A stretch of 64,000 bases of DNA from Caulobacter henricii (GCF_001414055.1 NZ_CP013002.1:1674001-1738000), one strand, 5' to 3'; shown: positions 48,656 to 57,904, counted from the first letter of the stretch. The notes: a model not told the origin generated them from the sequence alone. Program-made: numbers and translations.

Positions 48656-49930
48656 ATGCGGGACGGAGGACGGGTTTCCGCCGCGATCGAGGTTCTGACC
48701 GAGATCGAGGCGCGGCATTTTCCGGTCAAGATGGCGCTGAAGCGCTGGGGTGAAGCCTCGCGCTATGCCGGGTCAAAGGATCGGGCCTTCGTCTCGGGGC
48801 TGGTGCTGGATGCCCTGCGCCGCAAGCGGTCGCTGGGCTTCATGATGGGCGACACCTCGGCCCGCGCCGTGGTTCTGGGCGTCCTGTCTCAGGTCTGGGC
48901 GTGGCCGGTAGACCGCATCGCGCAGATGGCGGGTGAGGAGCATGGTCCGGGTGCCCTGGCCGAGGTCGAGCACAAGGCGCTGTCGGCACCGGCATCGCTG
49001 GACGACGCACCGGCACCGGTGGCGGGCGACTATCCGGACTGGCTCGAGTCCAGCCTGGTCCGCGCCTTCGGCGACGGTGTGCGGGTAGAGATGGTAGCCC
49101 TCTCGCAACGTGCGCCGGTCGATCTGCGCATCAACACCCTGAAGACGGATGTCGAACGCGGAGCCAGGGCTGTGGCGCTGATCGGTGCCGAGCCGGCCGG
49201 GGTTCTCGCCAACGCCTTTCGCATTCCGGCGCCCCAGGCCGCAGATCGGACGCCTTCGGTCGAGGCGGTTCCGGCCTTCACCAAGGGCTGGTTCGAGGTT
49301 CAGGACCTGGGCTCCCAGATCGCGGCGGCCCTGGCCGGCGATATCAAGGGCAAACAGGTGCTCGATTTCTGTGCTGGCGGGGGCGGCAAGACCCTCGCCC
49401 TGGCGGCGGCCATGGGCAATAGCGGCCAGATCTTTGCCCATGACAGCGACGCCCGCCGTTTGGCCGACACCATTCGTCGCGGTCAAAGGGCCGGGGTTCG
49501 CAACCTGCAGATCCGCTCGCCGATCGAGGCCGAGCCGCTGAAGGGTCTGGAAGGTCGCCTGGACCTGGTCTTCGTCGACGCGCCCTGCACCGGCGCCGGC
49601 ACCTGGCGCCGCCATCCGGATGCCAAGTGGCGTCTGTCACCGGACCAGCTGGCCAAGCGCCAGATCGAGCAGGACAGCGTGCTGACCGACGCTGCTGACT
49701 TCGTCAGACCGGGCGGACGTCTCATCTATGTGACCTGCTCGCTGCTGGTCGAGGAGAACGAGGATCGTATCGCCGCCTTCCTGGCGCGGCATCCCGGTTT
49801 CGCGGTCAGGCCGATCAGCCTGGAAGCCGTCTCGGGCCATGTCACCGACCAGGGCTATCTGCGCCTGACACCCCACACCGCCGGTACGGACGGCTTCTTC
49901 GCCGCCGTGCTGGAACGAACAATTCACTAG
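48656..49930 (+). CDS. rsmB: RsmB/NOP-family RNA cytosine-C5 methyltransferase
   Basis: The 424-residue protein has an N-terminal NusB-like helical domain and a SAM-dependent methyltransferase domain. Motifs include the SAM loop LDFCAGGGGKTLALAAAMGN near residue 238, HDSDARRLADTIRR, the catalytic VDAPCTGAGTWRRHPDAKW near residue 306 and the second cysteine in IYVTCSLLVEEN near residue 358. RsmB makes m5C967 in 16S rRNA, but several paralogues exist in alphaproteobacteria, so the exact target is not certain. The ATG at 48656 is chosen; upstream reading overlaps the MAPEG gene. Confidence 0.88.
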   Translation: MRDGGRVSAAIEVLTEIEARHFPVKMALKRWGEASRYAGSKDRAFVSGLVLDALRRKRSLGFMMGDTSARAVVLGVLSQVWAWPVDRIAQMAGEEHGPGALAEVEHKALSAPASLDDAPAPVAGDYPDWLESSLVRAFGDGVRVEMVALSQRAPVDLRINTLKTDVERGARAVALIGAEPAGVLANAFRIPAPQAADRTPSVEAVPAFTKGWFEVQDLGSQIAAALAGDIKGKQVLDFCAGGGGKTLALAAAMGNSGQIFAHDSDARRLADTIRRGQRAGVRNLQIRSPIEAEPLKGLEGRLDLVFVDAPCTGAGTWRRHPDAKWRLSPDQLAKRQIEQDSVLTDAADFVRPGGRLIYVTCSLLVEENEDRIAAFLARHPGFAVRPISLEAVSGHVTDQGYLRLTPHTAGTDGFFAAVLERTIH

Positions 49931-49984
49931 CCGTCTTCCCCCGGGAAGAGGGTCCGACCCGAACGACGCCGGAGACCTATCGCC

Positions 49985-51544
49985 ATGACCGCCCCCGCCC
50001 ACCACCAGCGCGTTCTGATCGTCGACTTCGGCAGCCAGGTCACCCAGTTGATCGCACGCCGGGTCCGCGAGGCCGGCGTCTACTGCGAGATTCATCCCTT
50101 CGACAAGGCCGAGGCCCTGGTCGACGACTATGCCCCGTCGGCCATCATCCTGTCCGGCGGTCCCGCCAGCGTGCTGGAGGCCGACAGCCCCCGCATCGGC
50201 AAGAAGCTCTTCGATCTGGGCGTGCCCCTGCTGGCCATCTGCTACGGTCAGCAACTGCTGTGCGACGTGCTGGGCGGCAAGGTCGAGGGCGGTCACGCCG
50301 GCGAGTTCGGACGTGCTGAACTGACCATCGCCAAGGCCAGCCCGCTGTTTGAGGGCCTGGCCGGCGTCGGCGAGCTGGAAACCGTGTGGATGAGCCACGG
50401 CGATCGCGTCACCGCCATCCCGGACGGCTTCGACGTCATCGCCACCTCGGTCGGCGCGCCCTTCGCGGCCATCTCCGATGATGCGCGCAAGATTTACGCC
50501 GTGCAGTTCCACCCCGAGGTGGTCCACACCGTCAACGGCACTCAGGTCTATCGCAACTTCCTGAAGCTGGCCGGCCTGAAGGGCGACTGGACCATGGCGG
50601 CCTTCCGCCAGGAGATGGTCGGCAAGATCCGCGCCCAGGTCGGGACCGGCAAGGTGATCTGCGGCCTGTCGGGCGGGGTCGACAGCTCGGTCGCTGCCGT
50701 GCTGATCCATGAAGCGATCGGCGACCAGCTGACCTGCGTCTTCGTCGACACCGGCCTGCTGCGCAAGAACGAAGCCGATCAGGTCGTCACCCTGTTCCGC
50801 GACCACTACAATATCCCGCTGATCCATGTGGACGCCGGGGCCGAGTTCCTCGGGGCCCTGGCCGGGGTCAGCGACCCCGAAACCAAGCGCAAGATCATCG
50901 GTGGCAAGTTCATCGACATCTTCGACCGCGAGGCCGCCAAGATCGACGGTGCCGACTTCTTGGCCCAGGGCACGCTCTATCCCGACGTGGTCGAAAGTGT
51001 CTCGGCGCGCGGCGGCCCTTCGGCGGTGATCAAGAGCCACCACAATGTCGGCGGCCTGCCGGACTTCATGAAGCTGAAGCTGGTCGAGCCGCTGCGCGAA
51101 CTGTTCAAGGACGAGGTCCGCGCCCTCGGGGTCGAGCTGGGCCTGGCCCCGGCCTTCGTCGGTCGCCATCCGTTCCCCGGGCCGGGTCTGGCCATCCGTA
51201 TTCCCGGCGAGATCACCGCCGAGAAGGTCGCTGTGTTGCAGCAGGCCGATGCCATCTATCTCGAAGCCATCCGCGAAGCTGGCCTCTACGACAAGATCTG
51301 GCAGGCCTTTGCCGTGCTGCTGCCGGTCAAGACCGTCGGGGTGATGGGCGATGCCCGGACATACGAGAACGTCCTCGCCCTGCGGGCGGTGACCTCGACC
51401 GACGGCATGACGGCCGACTTTTTCGAATTCCCCTGGGACGTGCTGGGAAAGACCGCCACCCGGATCATCAACGAGGTCCGGGGCGTCAATCGCGTCGTCT
51501 ATGACGTGACCTCCAAGCCACCCGGCACGATCGAGTGGGAATAG
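49985..51544 (+). CDS. guaA: GMP synthase (glutamine-hydrolysing)
   Basis: GuaA (519 residues) converts XMP to GMP. The N-terminal glutamine amidotransferase has [17 protein letters not shown], the nucleophile in [11 protein letters not shown] near residue 83 and the His-Glu pair in [10 protein letters not shown] near residue 173. The ATP-pyrophosphatase domain has [15 protein letters not shown] near residue 226, and the C-terminal dimerisation domain carries [14 protein letters not shown]. It completes the guaB-guaA pair. The gene converges with the FAH-family gene across 13 bases. Confidence 0.97.
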   Translation: MTAPAHHQRVLIVDFGSQVTQLIARRVREAGVYCEIHPFDKAEALVDDYAPSAIILSGGPASVLEADSPRIGKKLFDLGVPLLAICYGQQLLCDVLGGKVEGGHAGEFGRAELTIAKASPLFEGLAGVGELETVWMSHGDRVTAIPDGFDVIATSVGAPFAAISDDARKIYAVQFHPEVVHTVNGTQVYRNFLKLAGLKGDWTMAAFRQEMVGKIRAQVGTGKVICGLSGGVDSSVAAVLIHEAIGDQLTCVFVDTGLLRKNEADQVVTLFRDHYNIPLIHVDAGAEFLGALAGVSDPETKRKIIGGKFIDIFDREAAKIDGADFLAQGTLYPDVVESVSARGGPSAVIKSHHNVGGLPDFMKLKLVEPLRELFKDEVRALGVELGLAPAFVGRHPFPGPGLAIRIPGEITAEKVAVLQQADAIYLEAIREAGLYDKIWQAFAVLLPVKTVGVMGDARTYENVLALRAVTSTDGMTADFFEFPWDVLGKTATRIINEVRGVNRVVYDVTSKPPGTIEWE

Positions 51545-51557
51545 GGCAGGCGCGCCC

Positions 51558-52745
51558 TTAGGGGGCTCCCTGCGGCGCGACACGGTTCTCGAGGGTGCCC
51601 ATCCGGTCGACGCGGATGGTCACCACATCGCCGGGCTGTAGATAGGCCCCCGTGGCCTTGTCGTCAGCGATGGCTCTCTCGATCACGGACTGGACGAAGT
51701 TGCGCTGACCAAGTCCTGCGAGCCAGTCAAGGGTACCACGAACGACAGTAGACGGCCCCGGCCCCTGGAACACCGTACCCGCAGGCGTACCGGCCAGGAC
51801 CAGGGTACGATCGGGAAGAATGCCTGCGGCACTGATCGGCAGTCGGGCTTGTCCCTCTCGCCAGGTCCAGACGGCGTCCTTGCGCTTGGCGGTTTCGATC
51901 AGGAGGCGATCGAGGTCCCAGATCCACTGGGTGACGCGGGTTTGCTGCCGCGCCTGGCCATTGACGGCCAGGTTCAGTTCAAGCGGCGTCACGAAGGCCT
52001 TGAGGTCTCGCGGAATGACCAGCAGGTCGCCGACGGGTAGGAAACCCCTGCCGCTCTTGCCGTCGGTGAAGCCCTCGCCCGACGTGATGTCGGAGACATC
52101 CGCGCCGCGAAGCAGGGCCGCGCGATCGGTGATGTCATTGCAGAGGATCAGACCGCCCCTGGCGCCGCCCGCCGCTGGCAGCGGCGTCAAGGTCACAAGG
52201 CAAAGCTCGACCTCGTAGTCGAGGAGGCCCTCAATGGCGGGCACGGCGGCGCGCGGGGCGGTCGGCTGGGCCACCTTGGCGAACATGAAGGGGCCATCCT
52301 CGACCTTGGCCTCATTGGCGTGCTCGGGATAGTTGGTCGCCGCCGCCGCATGCACACCCCGCAGGTCGACAGGCACAGTCAGGGTCGCCGCGTCGTGGCT
52401 CAGGCTTGGTTTGCCCGCATCGATGAAGGCGGCCACGGCCCCGTAGCCCAGGCGGTTATAGAGGGCGATGGCGTCCTCACCGGGCTGCATCAGCGGGGCC
52501 AGATCAACGCCGGTGACGACACCGTCCTGATAGCGGCGGACCGCCATGGTTCGCAGGCCTGAGCCATCGTGATAGCGCGCAAAGGTCAGGGCTTCGTCCG
52601 GTGGGGCGATCGTTAGACTGGCGCGCAAGGGCGCTGTCGGGGCCGGACGCGGCGGCAGCCTGGGCTTGGTGGGCCAGAGGGCCAGGATGGCGACCGCCGA
52701 AACCAGGAGCAGGATCATCAGGCCGAAGATCGATCGGAGGCGCAT
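51558..52745 (-). CDS. Membrane-anchored fumarylacetoacetate-hydrolase-family protein
   Basis: The 395-residue product begins with one hydrophobic anchor (about residues 5-24) and a proline-rich linker, then a fumarylacetoacetate hydrolase (FAH) fold. Family cues are NYPEHANEA near residue 138, LLDYEVELCLVTL near residue 175 with the metal-binding Glu pair, and GDVVTIRVDRMGTLENRV at the end. FAH members hydrolyse C-C bonds of acylpyruvates or decarboxylate related acids. An N-terminal membrane anchor is unusual. It is the last gene of a TetR-headed operon, 51 bases after the PhlG-like hydrolase. Confidence 0.8.
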   Translation of the reverse strand: MRLRSIFGLMILLLVSAVAILALWPTKPRLPPRPAPTAPLRASLTIAPPDEALTFARYHDGSGLRTMAVRRYQDGVVTGVDLAPLMQPGEDAIALYNRLGYGAVAAFIDAGKPSLSHDAATLTVPVDLRGVHAAAATNYPEHANEAKVEDGPFMFAKVAQPTAPRAAVPAIEGLLDYEVELCLVTLTPLPAAGGARGGLILCNDITDRAALLRGADVSDITSGEGFTDGKSGRGFLPVGDLLVIPRDLKAFVTPLELNLAVNGQARQQTRVTQWIWDLDRLLIETAKRKDAVWTWREGQARLPISAAGILPDRTLVLAGTPAGTVFQGPGPSTVVRGTLDWLAGLGQRNFVQSVIERAIADDKATGAYLQPGDVVTIRVDRMGTLENRVAPQGAP

Positions 52746-52796
52746 GTCAGGCTCTGCTGTTTCGTGCGGGAGGGAGGACCGTGCGGTCGGCGAGCA

Positions 52797-53627
52797 TCAA
52801 GCCTGATCTTTGACCTGGGCATGCAATTCGGGAAGGAAGCTGGCCAGGTGCGGCATCTCCTGGGCGCAATGGACGAGCAGGGCGCGCGCATCGCTTTCCG
52901 TCAGTTTCAGCACCTTTTTGGCCACAGCCGCCGCGAGGGATCCGGCCAGATTTCTGCCGGCGACGTGGGCACCGCCCATCCAGAATCTGGAGCGCATTTC
53001 GCTGCCGCCCGCCACCCGGCGAACATGGTGCACCAGATAGCCCAGCTCGATCGGGGCATCGCCCAGGCCGATCCTCGCGCAAACGACCGTGGCCTCGCGA
53101 TCATCCTCGAGGCTGCGATCGAGCAAGCCCAGTTTTGCGGTTGGGACAAACCGGATGGAGCCGCGCACGAGGTCGCTGCCGATGTACTCGTCGACCAGAG
53201 ACGTCTGGCCGACATAACGGGCGCGGCCCTGAGATCCTGCGGGTGGTGGATCGCGCCAGGCGACATGGACATGAGCCTGGGGGTGCCAGAGCTTGTACTT
53301 GGCCGCCTGATCGCCGTGCCAGCCGAACCACCAGTCGACCATGGCCGGGGTTACACCGGGCATCGCGGACCGAACGCTGACCCTCATGCCGCCGTCTGCC
53401 GTCAGGACGAAGCCGTCCTCAAGGCCGCAGGTGTCGCCGAACAGCGACTCCGCCGCCCGATCCAGGCCGGGCATCAGGATGTCCGGTACGCCGCCGCGAT
53501 CAAGCGCGGCACAGACATGGGGTGCCAGGGGCGCGAGGTCCGGCCTGAAGAAGCGGGCATAGGGCTGGGCCAGATCTGCGGCCCTATAGCCCAGATACCG
53601 ACCGGGGACCGGCCTGCTGCTCTTCAC
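52797..53627 (-). CDS. PhlG-like (diacetylphloroglucinol-hydrolase-type) C-C hydrolase
   Basis: This 276-residue protein resembles PhlG, the zinc enzyme that removes an acetyl group from 2,4-diacetylphloroglucinol by C-C cleavage. The family block MVDWWFGWH...YKLWHPQAHVHVAWRD spans about residues 96-126. Candidate zinc ligands match the known His-Glu-His-Glu pattern and spacing: His115, Glu147 in DEYIG, His253 and Glu257 in LLVHCAQEMPH. The natural substrate need not be diacetylphloroglucinol. It overlaps the flavoprotein gene by 4 bases and belongs to the TetR-headed operon. Confidence 0.78.
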   Translation of the reverse strand: MKSSRPVPGRYLGYRAADLAQPYARFFRPDLAPLAPHVCAALDRGGVPDILMPGLDRAAESLFGDTCGLEDGFVLTADGGMRVSVRSAMPGVTPAMVDWWFGWHGDQAAKYKLWHPQAHVHVAWRDPPPAGSQGRARYVGQTSLVDEYIGSDLVRGSIRFVPTAKLGLLDRSLEDDREATVVCARIGLGDAPIELGYLVHHVRRVAGGSEMRSRFWMGGAHVAGRNLAGSLAAAVAKKVLKLTESDARALLVHCAQEMPHLASFLPELHAQVKDQA

Positions 53628-54967
53628 GCGGGTCTCCCCATATAGCTGTTGAAACGGCCATCGGGATCAAAGCGCGCCCGCAGGGCCTCGAGGCGGGTCA
53701 GGTTGGCGGGGGCCATGAAGGGGGCCGGGCGTCGGCCCAGATTCTCGTCGGCCAGTTGAATGCCACGGCTGTGGGGCTGCAGGGCCTGCATGTGGTCGGT
53801 CGCCCAGGTCTCGTCAGCGGGTCTTTGGGTCTTGCCGCGCAGGCCGCCATAGAGGGCGATATAGGTGCGGGCCTCGAGTGAGAAGGCCATGTCGGGCCGC
53901 GAGGCCGGCGGATTCCAGTTCAGCCACAAGGCATGGCTCGGGGCCGGCGGCTGGCTGTCAGCGATGTCGCGCATCGCCGGCAACATGGGCGAAATGGGAG
54001 TGTCCATCCACATGCTGTCGGTCGTCCAGCGGGTATTGGGCAGGAAGAGGGTCTTCTCGCCGGAGTTCATCATGAAACCCAGGGAGACGGGCAGCAGCGG
54101 CAGGGTCAGGCTGGCCTTCTTGCGAAACGGGCCCTGGTCAATGAACCGAACGGCATCGCGAGCCTCGCGCCGACTGTTGGTCAGGACAGGGCCATAGACC
54201 TCCAGCCCATGGGCGAAGATTCCCATGGCGCGCCGGTTCATGACCATCTGAAACTCGACCGAAGCGGGGACCTCGGGGCCGACGGCATCGGCCCAGGCCA
54301 TGACCTCTTCGAGATGGCGGATGCGGAAGACCTGGAGCTTGAGTCCGATGAACTTCGGCCGTTCATGCAGCCGCAGGTGAAACTGGACCACGACACCAAA
54401 GAAGCCTGGGCCGGCGCCGCGGGCGGCCCAAAGCAGTTCGGGGTTTTCGCGCTCGGTGGCGTGGACGATAGAGCCATCAGCCAGGACGACGTCTACGCCG
54501 ATGACACTCTGGCAGGCCAGGCCCAACGCGCGACTGTTCCAGCCAAAGCCGCCTTGCAGGAGGAAGCCACCCATGCCGACGGTATAGGCGTGAGCGGTCG
54601 GAAAGAAGAGATTGCGGCGAGCCAGGGCCTTGTCGAGGTCGCCGGCCAGACAGCCCGGGCCAATCTTTGCCGTGCCGTTGGCTTCATCGAGGACGATGAG
54701 GTTGAGGCGCGAGAGATCGAGCAGGAGTGCCCCCTCGCGGAAATGGTTTTGCGCCCAGCTGTGTCCGCCCGAGCAGATGGAGATCCGCAGACCTTCGTCG
54801 CGCGCCCGCTTCACCGCGGCGACGACGTCGGCGACCTCCCTGGCCTGGACGATCAGTTTGGGTCGGTGGCCCGGATCCTGGGCATTGAAGCTGCTGTCCC
54901 GGAGCGCGGCATCGAAGTCCGGTGCGCCCTGGCTGAGAACCCGTCCAGCGGTTTTGGTCGGTGTCAC
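53624..54967 (-). CDS. FAD-linked oxidase (berberine-bridge/PCMH type)
   Basis: The 447-residue protein has a PCMH FAD-binding domain: KLIVQAREVADVVAAVKRA near residue 38, then SICSGGHSW with the candidate covalent-FAD His69. YTVGMGGFLLQGGFGWNSR near residue 130 and GVDVVLADGSIVHATEREN near residue 157 are family text. A C-terminal BBE-type end (LRARFDPDGRFNSYMGR) completes it. No second covalent cysteine is obvious. Such enzymes oxidise sugars, alkaloids or phenolic compounds. It overlaps tetR and the PhlG-like gene by 4 bases each, so all are translated together. Confidence 0.85.
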   Translation of the reverse strand: MTPTKTAGRVLSQGAPDFDAALRDSSFNAQDPGHRPKLIVQAREVADVVAAVKRARDEGLRISICSGGHSWAQNHFREGALLLDLSRLNLIVLDEANGTAKIGPGCLAGDLDKALARRNLFFPTAHAYTVGMGGFLLQGGFGWNSRALGLACQSVIGVDVVLADGSIVHATERENPELLWAARGAGPGFFGVVVQFHLRLHERPKFIGLKLQVFRIRHLEEVMAWADAVGPEVPASVEFQMVMNRRAMGIFAHGLEVYGPVLTNSRREARDAVRFIDQGPFRKKASLTLPLLPVSLGFMMNSGEKTLFLPNTRWTTDSMWMDTPISPMLPAMRDIADSQPPAPSHALWLNWNPPASRPDMAFSLEARTYIALYGGLRGKTQRPADETWATDHMQALQPHSRGIQLADENLGRRPAPFMAPANLTRLEALRARFDPDGRFNSYMGRPA

Positions 54968-55656
54968 GGCGTTTCCCCCAGGTCTGGCGTCGGACGTTGC
55001 GGCAGATCCAGCCAGCGCATCGGCATAGGGCGGGGAGCCGGGAAATCGACGGGCTCGTGCGCAAGCCGCCGGGCCAGGTCCCCGTCGACGCCCAGCAGGA
55101 TCAGCAGCCGTTCTGTGGCATCATCGATGGACTCGAGGGGCAGGGCTCCCCGATGCAGATCCAGGGCCAGTCCACTGATGGCACCGGCGACCAGGCTGGC
55201 GGTGATCTCAAGATCGTCTGCCTTGAAGAGGCCCAGCTGCACGCCTTCGGCGATGTCCTGATGGAGTCTCAGGCGTAGCTCGGCTCCAAGGCCGCCGGCC
55301 GGCAGGCCAACATCGAACATCAGCCGTCCCAGACCCGTCTTCTGGCCGATGATCCGCAGGGACTGGCGGGTGATCCGGGCAAAGCGGGTGGCCGGATCGG
55401 CCAAGCCGACGCCCAGGCCCAGCATGGCGGCGGCATGTGAGGCGGCGAGCAGTTCGGCCAAATCCTCGATCAGGGCCGTTACGTCGGGAAAGTGGGTGTA
55501 GAAACTCGCATGAACCAGCCCCGCATGGTCGGTGATCTGGCGCAAACCGAGCGCTGACGCATTCTGCTCCATCAACAGGGTCTGGGCCGAGACGAGCAGG
55601 GCGTCACGGGTTCTGGCGCGCTTGGCACCTTTGGGGGCAGCAGGCTTCAGAGTCAT
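54964..55656 (-). CDS. TetR/AcrR-family repressor
   Basis: The 230-residue product has a TetR-type N-terminal helix-turn-helix: RARTRDALLVSAQTLL, then LRQITDHAGLVHASFYTHFPD with the usual recognition-helix Tyr-x-His-Phe end, and a helical ligand-binding domain. The ATG at 55656 is preferred. An ATG at 55674 would place the start inside the -10 element and operator. The gene heads an operon with the flavoprotein, PhlG-like hydrolase and FAH-family genes and very likely controls its own promoter. Confidence 0.88.
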   Translation of the reverse strand: MTLKPAAPKGAKRARTRDALLVSAQTLLMEQNASALGLRQITDHAGLVHASFYTHFPDVTALIEDLAELLAASHAAAMLGLGVGLADPATRFARITRQSLRIIGQKTGLGRLMFDVGLPAGGLGAELRLRLHQDIAEGVQLGLFKADDLEITASLVAGAISGLALDLHRGALPLESIDDATERLLILLGVDGDLARRLAHEPVDFPAPRPMPMRWLDLPQRPTPDLGETP

Positions 55657-55661
55657 AAAAC

Positions 55662-55691
55662 GACATAATGTCATTTATAACATTATGTCAA
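55662..55691 (-). promoter_or_regulatory. tetR-operon promoter with paired operators
   Basis: On the minus strand TTGACA (55686-55691), a 17-base spacer and TTATGT (55663-55668) form a strong promoter. Two 9-bp near-palindromes of the form ACATWATGT (55663-55671 and 55680-55688) overlap the -10 and -35. Together they form the inverted repeat GACATAATG/CATTATGTC with a 10-base spacer. A bound TetR dimer would block RNA polymerase. The predicted start falls at about the A of the ATG at 55656, so the mRNA may be leaderless. Confidence 0.75.
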
Positions 55692-55788
55692 TTTTACTGG
55701 CCTGGGCTTGCCAGTTTGCAGCACCACGCATCCAGCTGGAGCAGCACCGACCGGACCTTCGGGCGAAGGCCGGCCGGCGGGCGGGGCG

Positions 55789-55893
55789 CTACTTCTTCTT
55801 GAACAGCGTGGCCATCTCGCCCTTGACGCTGGGGTTGGAGGCATTGGCTTTCGGAGGGGCCGGCTTCTTCGACTTTCCCTTGGTCTCTTTCAT
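55789..55893 (-). CDS. Small basic protein of unknown function (34 residues)
   Basis: Reading the minus strand from an ATG at 55893 gives MKETKGKSKKPAPPKANASN and then PSVKGEMATLFKKK, ending at TAG. It is 34 residues, with about 10 lysines and no cysteine. GGAAAGAG lies just upstream as a possible ribosome site. The lysine- and proline-rich N-terminus and the KGEMATLFKKK end look like a real protein, not a shadow frame, and the composition suggests nucleic-acid or protein binding. It stands alone between tetR and a secreted protein gene. I do not recognise a family. Confidence 0.6.
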   Translation of the reverse strand: MKETKGKSKKPAPPKANASNPSVKGEMATLFKKK

Positions 55894-56065
55894 GGTGCGG
55901 CTCTTTCCGTTGCACAGGGCTGAGCTGGCAGCGCGCCGTCAGCCATGGCAACACTGTCGACTGGGGACGGCCATGGCGGCGATCCGTGCAGGTCGACAAA
56001 TCCTAGTCTCGCACGTCTGCCGCCCGCCGGGTGGGTAATCGTCCGAGCCACGCGAGGAGACAGAC

Positions 56066-56626
56066 ATGAAACGTATCCCGGCGCTTTGTGCCCTGGCCTG
56101 GCTTGCGACCCTGCCGACCCAGGCGTCGGCGCAAACGGCCGCCGAAGGTTTCTTCGAGCGGTTGCGCGGTCTGTGCGGCCAGAGTTTCATGGGCCAGGTC
56201 GTCAGCGGTGATCCGGCCGATGAGGCCTTTCGCAAGGCCGAGCTGGTAATGACCGTGTCATCCTGCGACGCCGTCGAAATCCGCATTCCGTTTCGGGTGG
56301 GCGAGGATCGATCCCGGACCTGGGTCATCAACCGGCTGGACAACCAGCGCCTGCGTCTCAAGCATGATCATCGCCATCCTGATGGCGTCGAGGACGAGCT
56401 GTCGCGCTATGGCGGCGACACGGTCGAGGACGGTTCCGTCGAGGTTCAGGCCTTTCCGGTCGATGCGGAGTCCCGGGCCCTCTTCAGCCGTCTGAACAGG
56501 GCGGTGTCCAATACCAATGTCTGGACCCTGGAGATGACCGATCGCGCCTTCGTCTACCAGCTGTCGCGGCCCGGGAGGTTGTTTCGGGTATCGTTCGACC
56601 TGACGAAACCGAGGCCTGTCCCCTGA
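56066..56626 (+). CDS. Secreted protein of unknown function
   Basis: The 186-residue product has a signal peptide (MKRIPALCALAWLATLPTQA then Ser-Ala-Gln). The mature domain contains two nearby cysteines (near residues 37 and 67) that could form a disulfide. Beta-type segments such as VEIRIPFRVGEDRSRTWVIN and LRLKHDHRHPDGVEDELSRYGG resemble a family of small exported proteins in related bacteria whose role is not known. GAGGAGAC precedes the ATG. It converges with kynU across 25 bases. Confidence 0.7.
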   Translation: MKRIPALCALAWLATLPTQASAQTAAEGFFERLRGLCGQSFMGQVVSGDPADEAFRKAELVMTVSSCDAVEIRIPFRVGEDRSRTWVINRLDNQRLRLKHDHRHPDGVEDELSRYGGDTVEDGSVEVQAFPVDAESRALFSRLNRAVSNTNVWTLEMTDRAFVYQLSRPGRLFRVSFDLTKPRPVP

Positions 56627-56651
56627 TGCCAATAGGCCGGATTGACGTCCT

Positions 56652-57896
56652 TCAGGTCACGGCGTCGACGGCGGCATAGGCAGGATCGCGCCAAACGCCC
56701 TGATGGATAATCCCGGCCAGGCGATCCACCGCATCCCACACATCCACAAACCGCAGATGCAGGGGCGCGAAGCCGAACCTCAAGGTGGCCGGGGCCCGGA
56801 AGTCGCCGATCACGCCCCGGGCGATCAGGGCCTTCATGATCGGATAGCCCGAGGCATGGTCGAAGGCGATATGCCCGCCGCGGTCGTTCGGGTGGGCCGG
56901 GCTGGTCAGGATAAAGCCGGCGTCAGACAGACGCTCGCCCATCAGGGACTGGAACAGCTGTCCCAAGGCCAGGGATTTCGCCCGGATCGCCCCGGTTCCC
57001 GCCCGCGCGATCATGTCGATCCCGGCCTCGGTTGCCACGAGACTGAGGATCGGCTGAGTGCCGGTCAGCATGCGGCCGATCCCCGTGGCGGGCCGATAGT
57101 CGCGCTCGAAGGCGAAGGGCGCGTCATGGCCCCACCAGCCGGTCATGGGCTGGGTGGCCGTTGCCTGGTGGCGTGTCGCCACGAACAGGAAGGCCGGGCT
57201 GCCGGGGCCCCCGTTCAGATACTTGTAGGTGCAGCCCACTGCAAAGTCGGCGTCGCAGCCGTTCAGGTCGACCTCCAGGGCACCGGCGCTGTGGCAAAGG
57301 TCCCAGATCGCCAGGGCACCGTGGGCATGGGCTTTGGCTGTGAGGCCGGTCATGTTCAGCACATGGGCGGACTTGTAGTGCGCATGGGTCAGGACGACGG
57401 CTGCCACATCGTCGTCTATGGCGGCGGCAAGGTCGTCCAGCTCGGCAAAGCGGATCTGATGCCCTTGGCCGAGCGACTGGACCAGACCCTGGACGACATA
57501 GTTGTTGGTCGGAAAGTTGCTGCCTTCCATGACGATCACCCGACGGTCCGGGCGCAGGGCCAGGGCGGCGGAGACCACACGATAGAGGTTTAGGCCCGTA
57601 CCGTCGGTCAGGACGACTTCTCCCGGCCCGGCTCCGATCAGACCGGCCAGACGGTCGCCAAGCCGGTAGGGCAGATCAAACCACCCCGCCTTGTTCCAGC
57701 TGGTGATCAGGTCCGTCGCCCATTCCTGGCGTGCCGCCTCGGCCACCCGGGTCAGGGCGGCCTTAGGGGCTGGGCCCAGGGAATTGCCATTCAGATAGAT
57801 CACGCCGGCCGGACGCTCGAACTCGTCTACGAAGGCCGCCAGGGGATCAGCGGCGTCCAGGGCCTCGGCGGCGGCGCGGTCAAGCGGGGAGGACAT
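56652..57896 (-). CDS. kynU: Kynureninase
   Basis: KynU (414 residues from the ATG at 57896) cleaves kynurenine to anthranilate and alanine using PLP. Family text includes IYLNGNSLGPAPK near residue 33, TDGTGLNLYRV, MEGSNFPTNNYVVQGL near residue 123, THAHYKSAHVLNM, the PLP-binding DLCHSAGALEVDL and the Schiff-base Lys225 in CTYKYLNGGPGSPAF. A TTG at 57908 would overlap the DUF1190 stop, but the ATG is preferred. kynA and kynB are not adjacent. It is the last gene on the minus-strand arm of the yjf-like cluster. Confidence 0.93.
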   Translation of the reverse strand: MSSPLDRAAAEALDAADPLAAFVDEFERPAGVIYLNGNSLGPAPKAALTRVAEAARQEWATDLITSWNKAGWFDLPYRLGDRLAGLIGAGPGEVVLTDGTGLNLYRVVSAALALRPDRRVIVMEGSNFPTNNYVVQGLVQSLGQGHQIRFAELDDLAAAIDDDVAAVVLTHAHYKSAHVLNMTGLTAKAHAHGALAIWDLCHSAGALEVDLNGCDADFAVGCTYKYLNGGPGSPAFLFVATRHQATATQPMTGWWGHDAPFAFERDYRPATGIGRMLTGTQPILSLVATEAGIDMIARAGTGAIRAKSLALGQLFQSLMGERLSDAGFILTSPAHPNDRGGHIAFDHASGYPIMKALIARGVIGDFRAPATLRFGFAPLHLRFVDVWDAVDRLAGIIHQGVWRDPAYAAVDAVT

Positions 57897-57904
57897 GCTG
57901 CCGG

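Noticed and set aside
49637..51583. 648-codon open frame on the minus strand opposite guaA
   Set aside because: It overlaps the clear guaA and rsmB genes and has repetitive Asp/Gly/His/Gln content without domain motifs.
55694..55999. 101-codon frame overlapping the 34-residue gene
   Set aside because: A different frame of the same bases, without a ribosome site and with scrambled composition.
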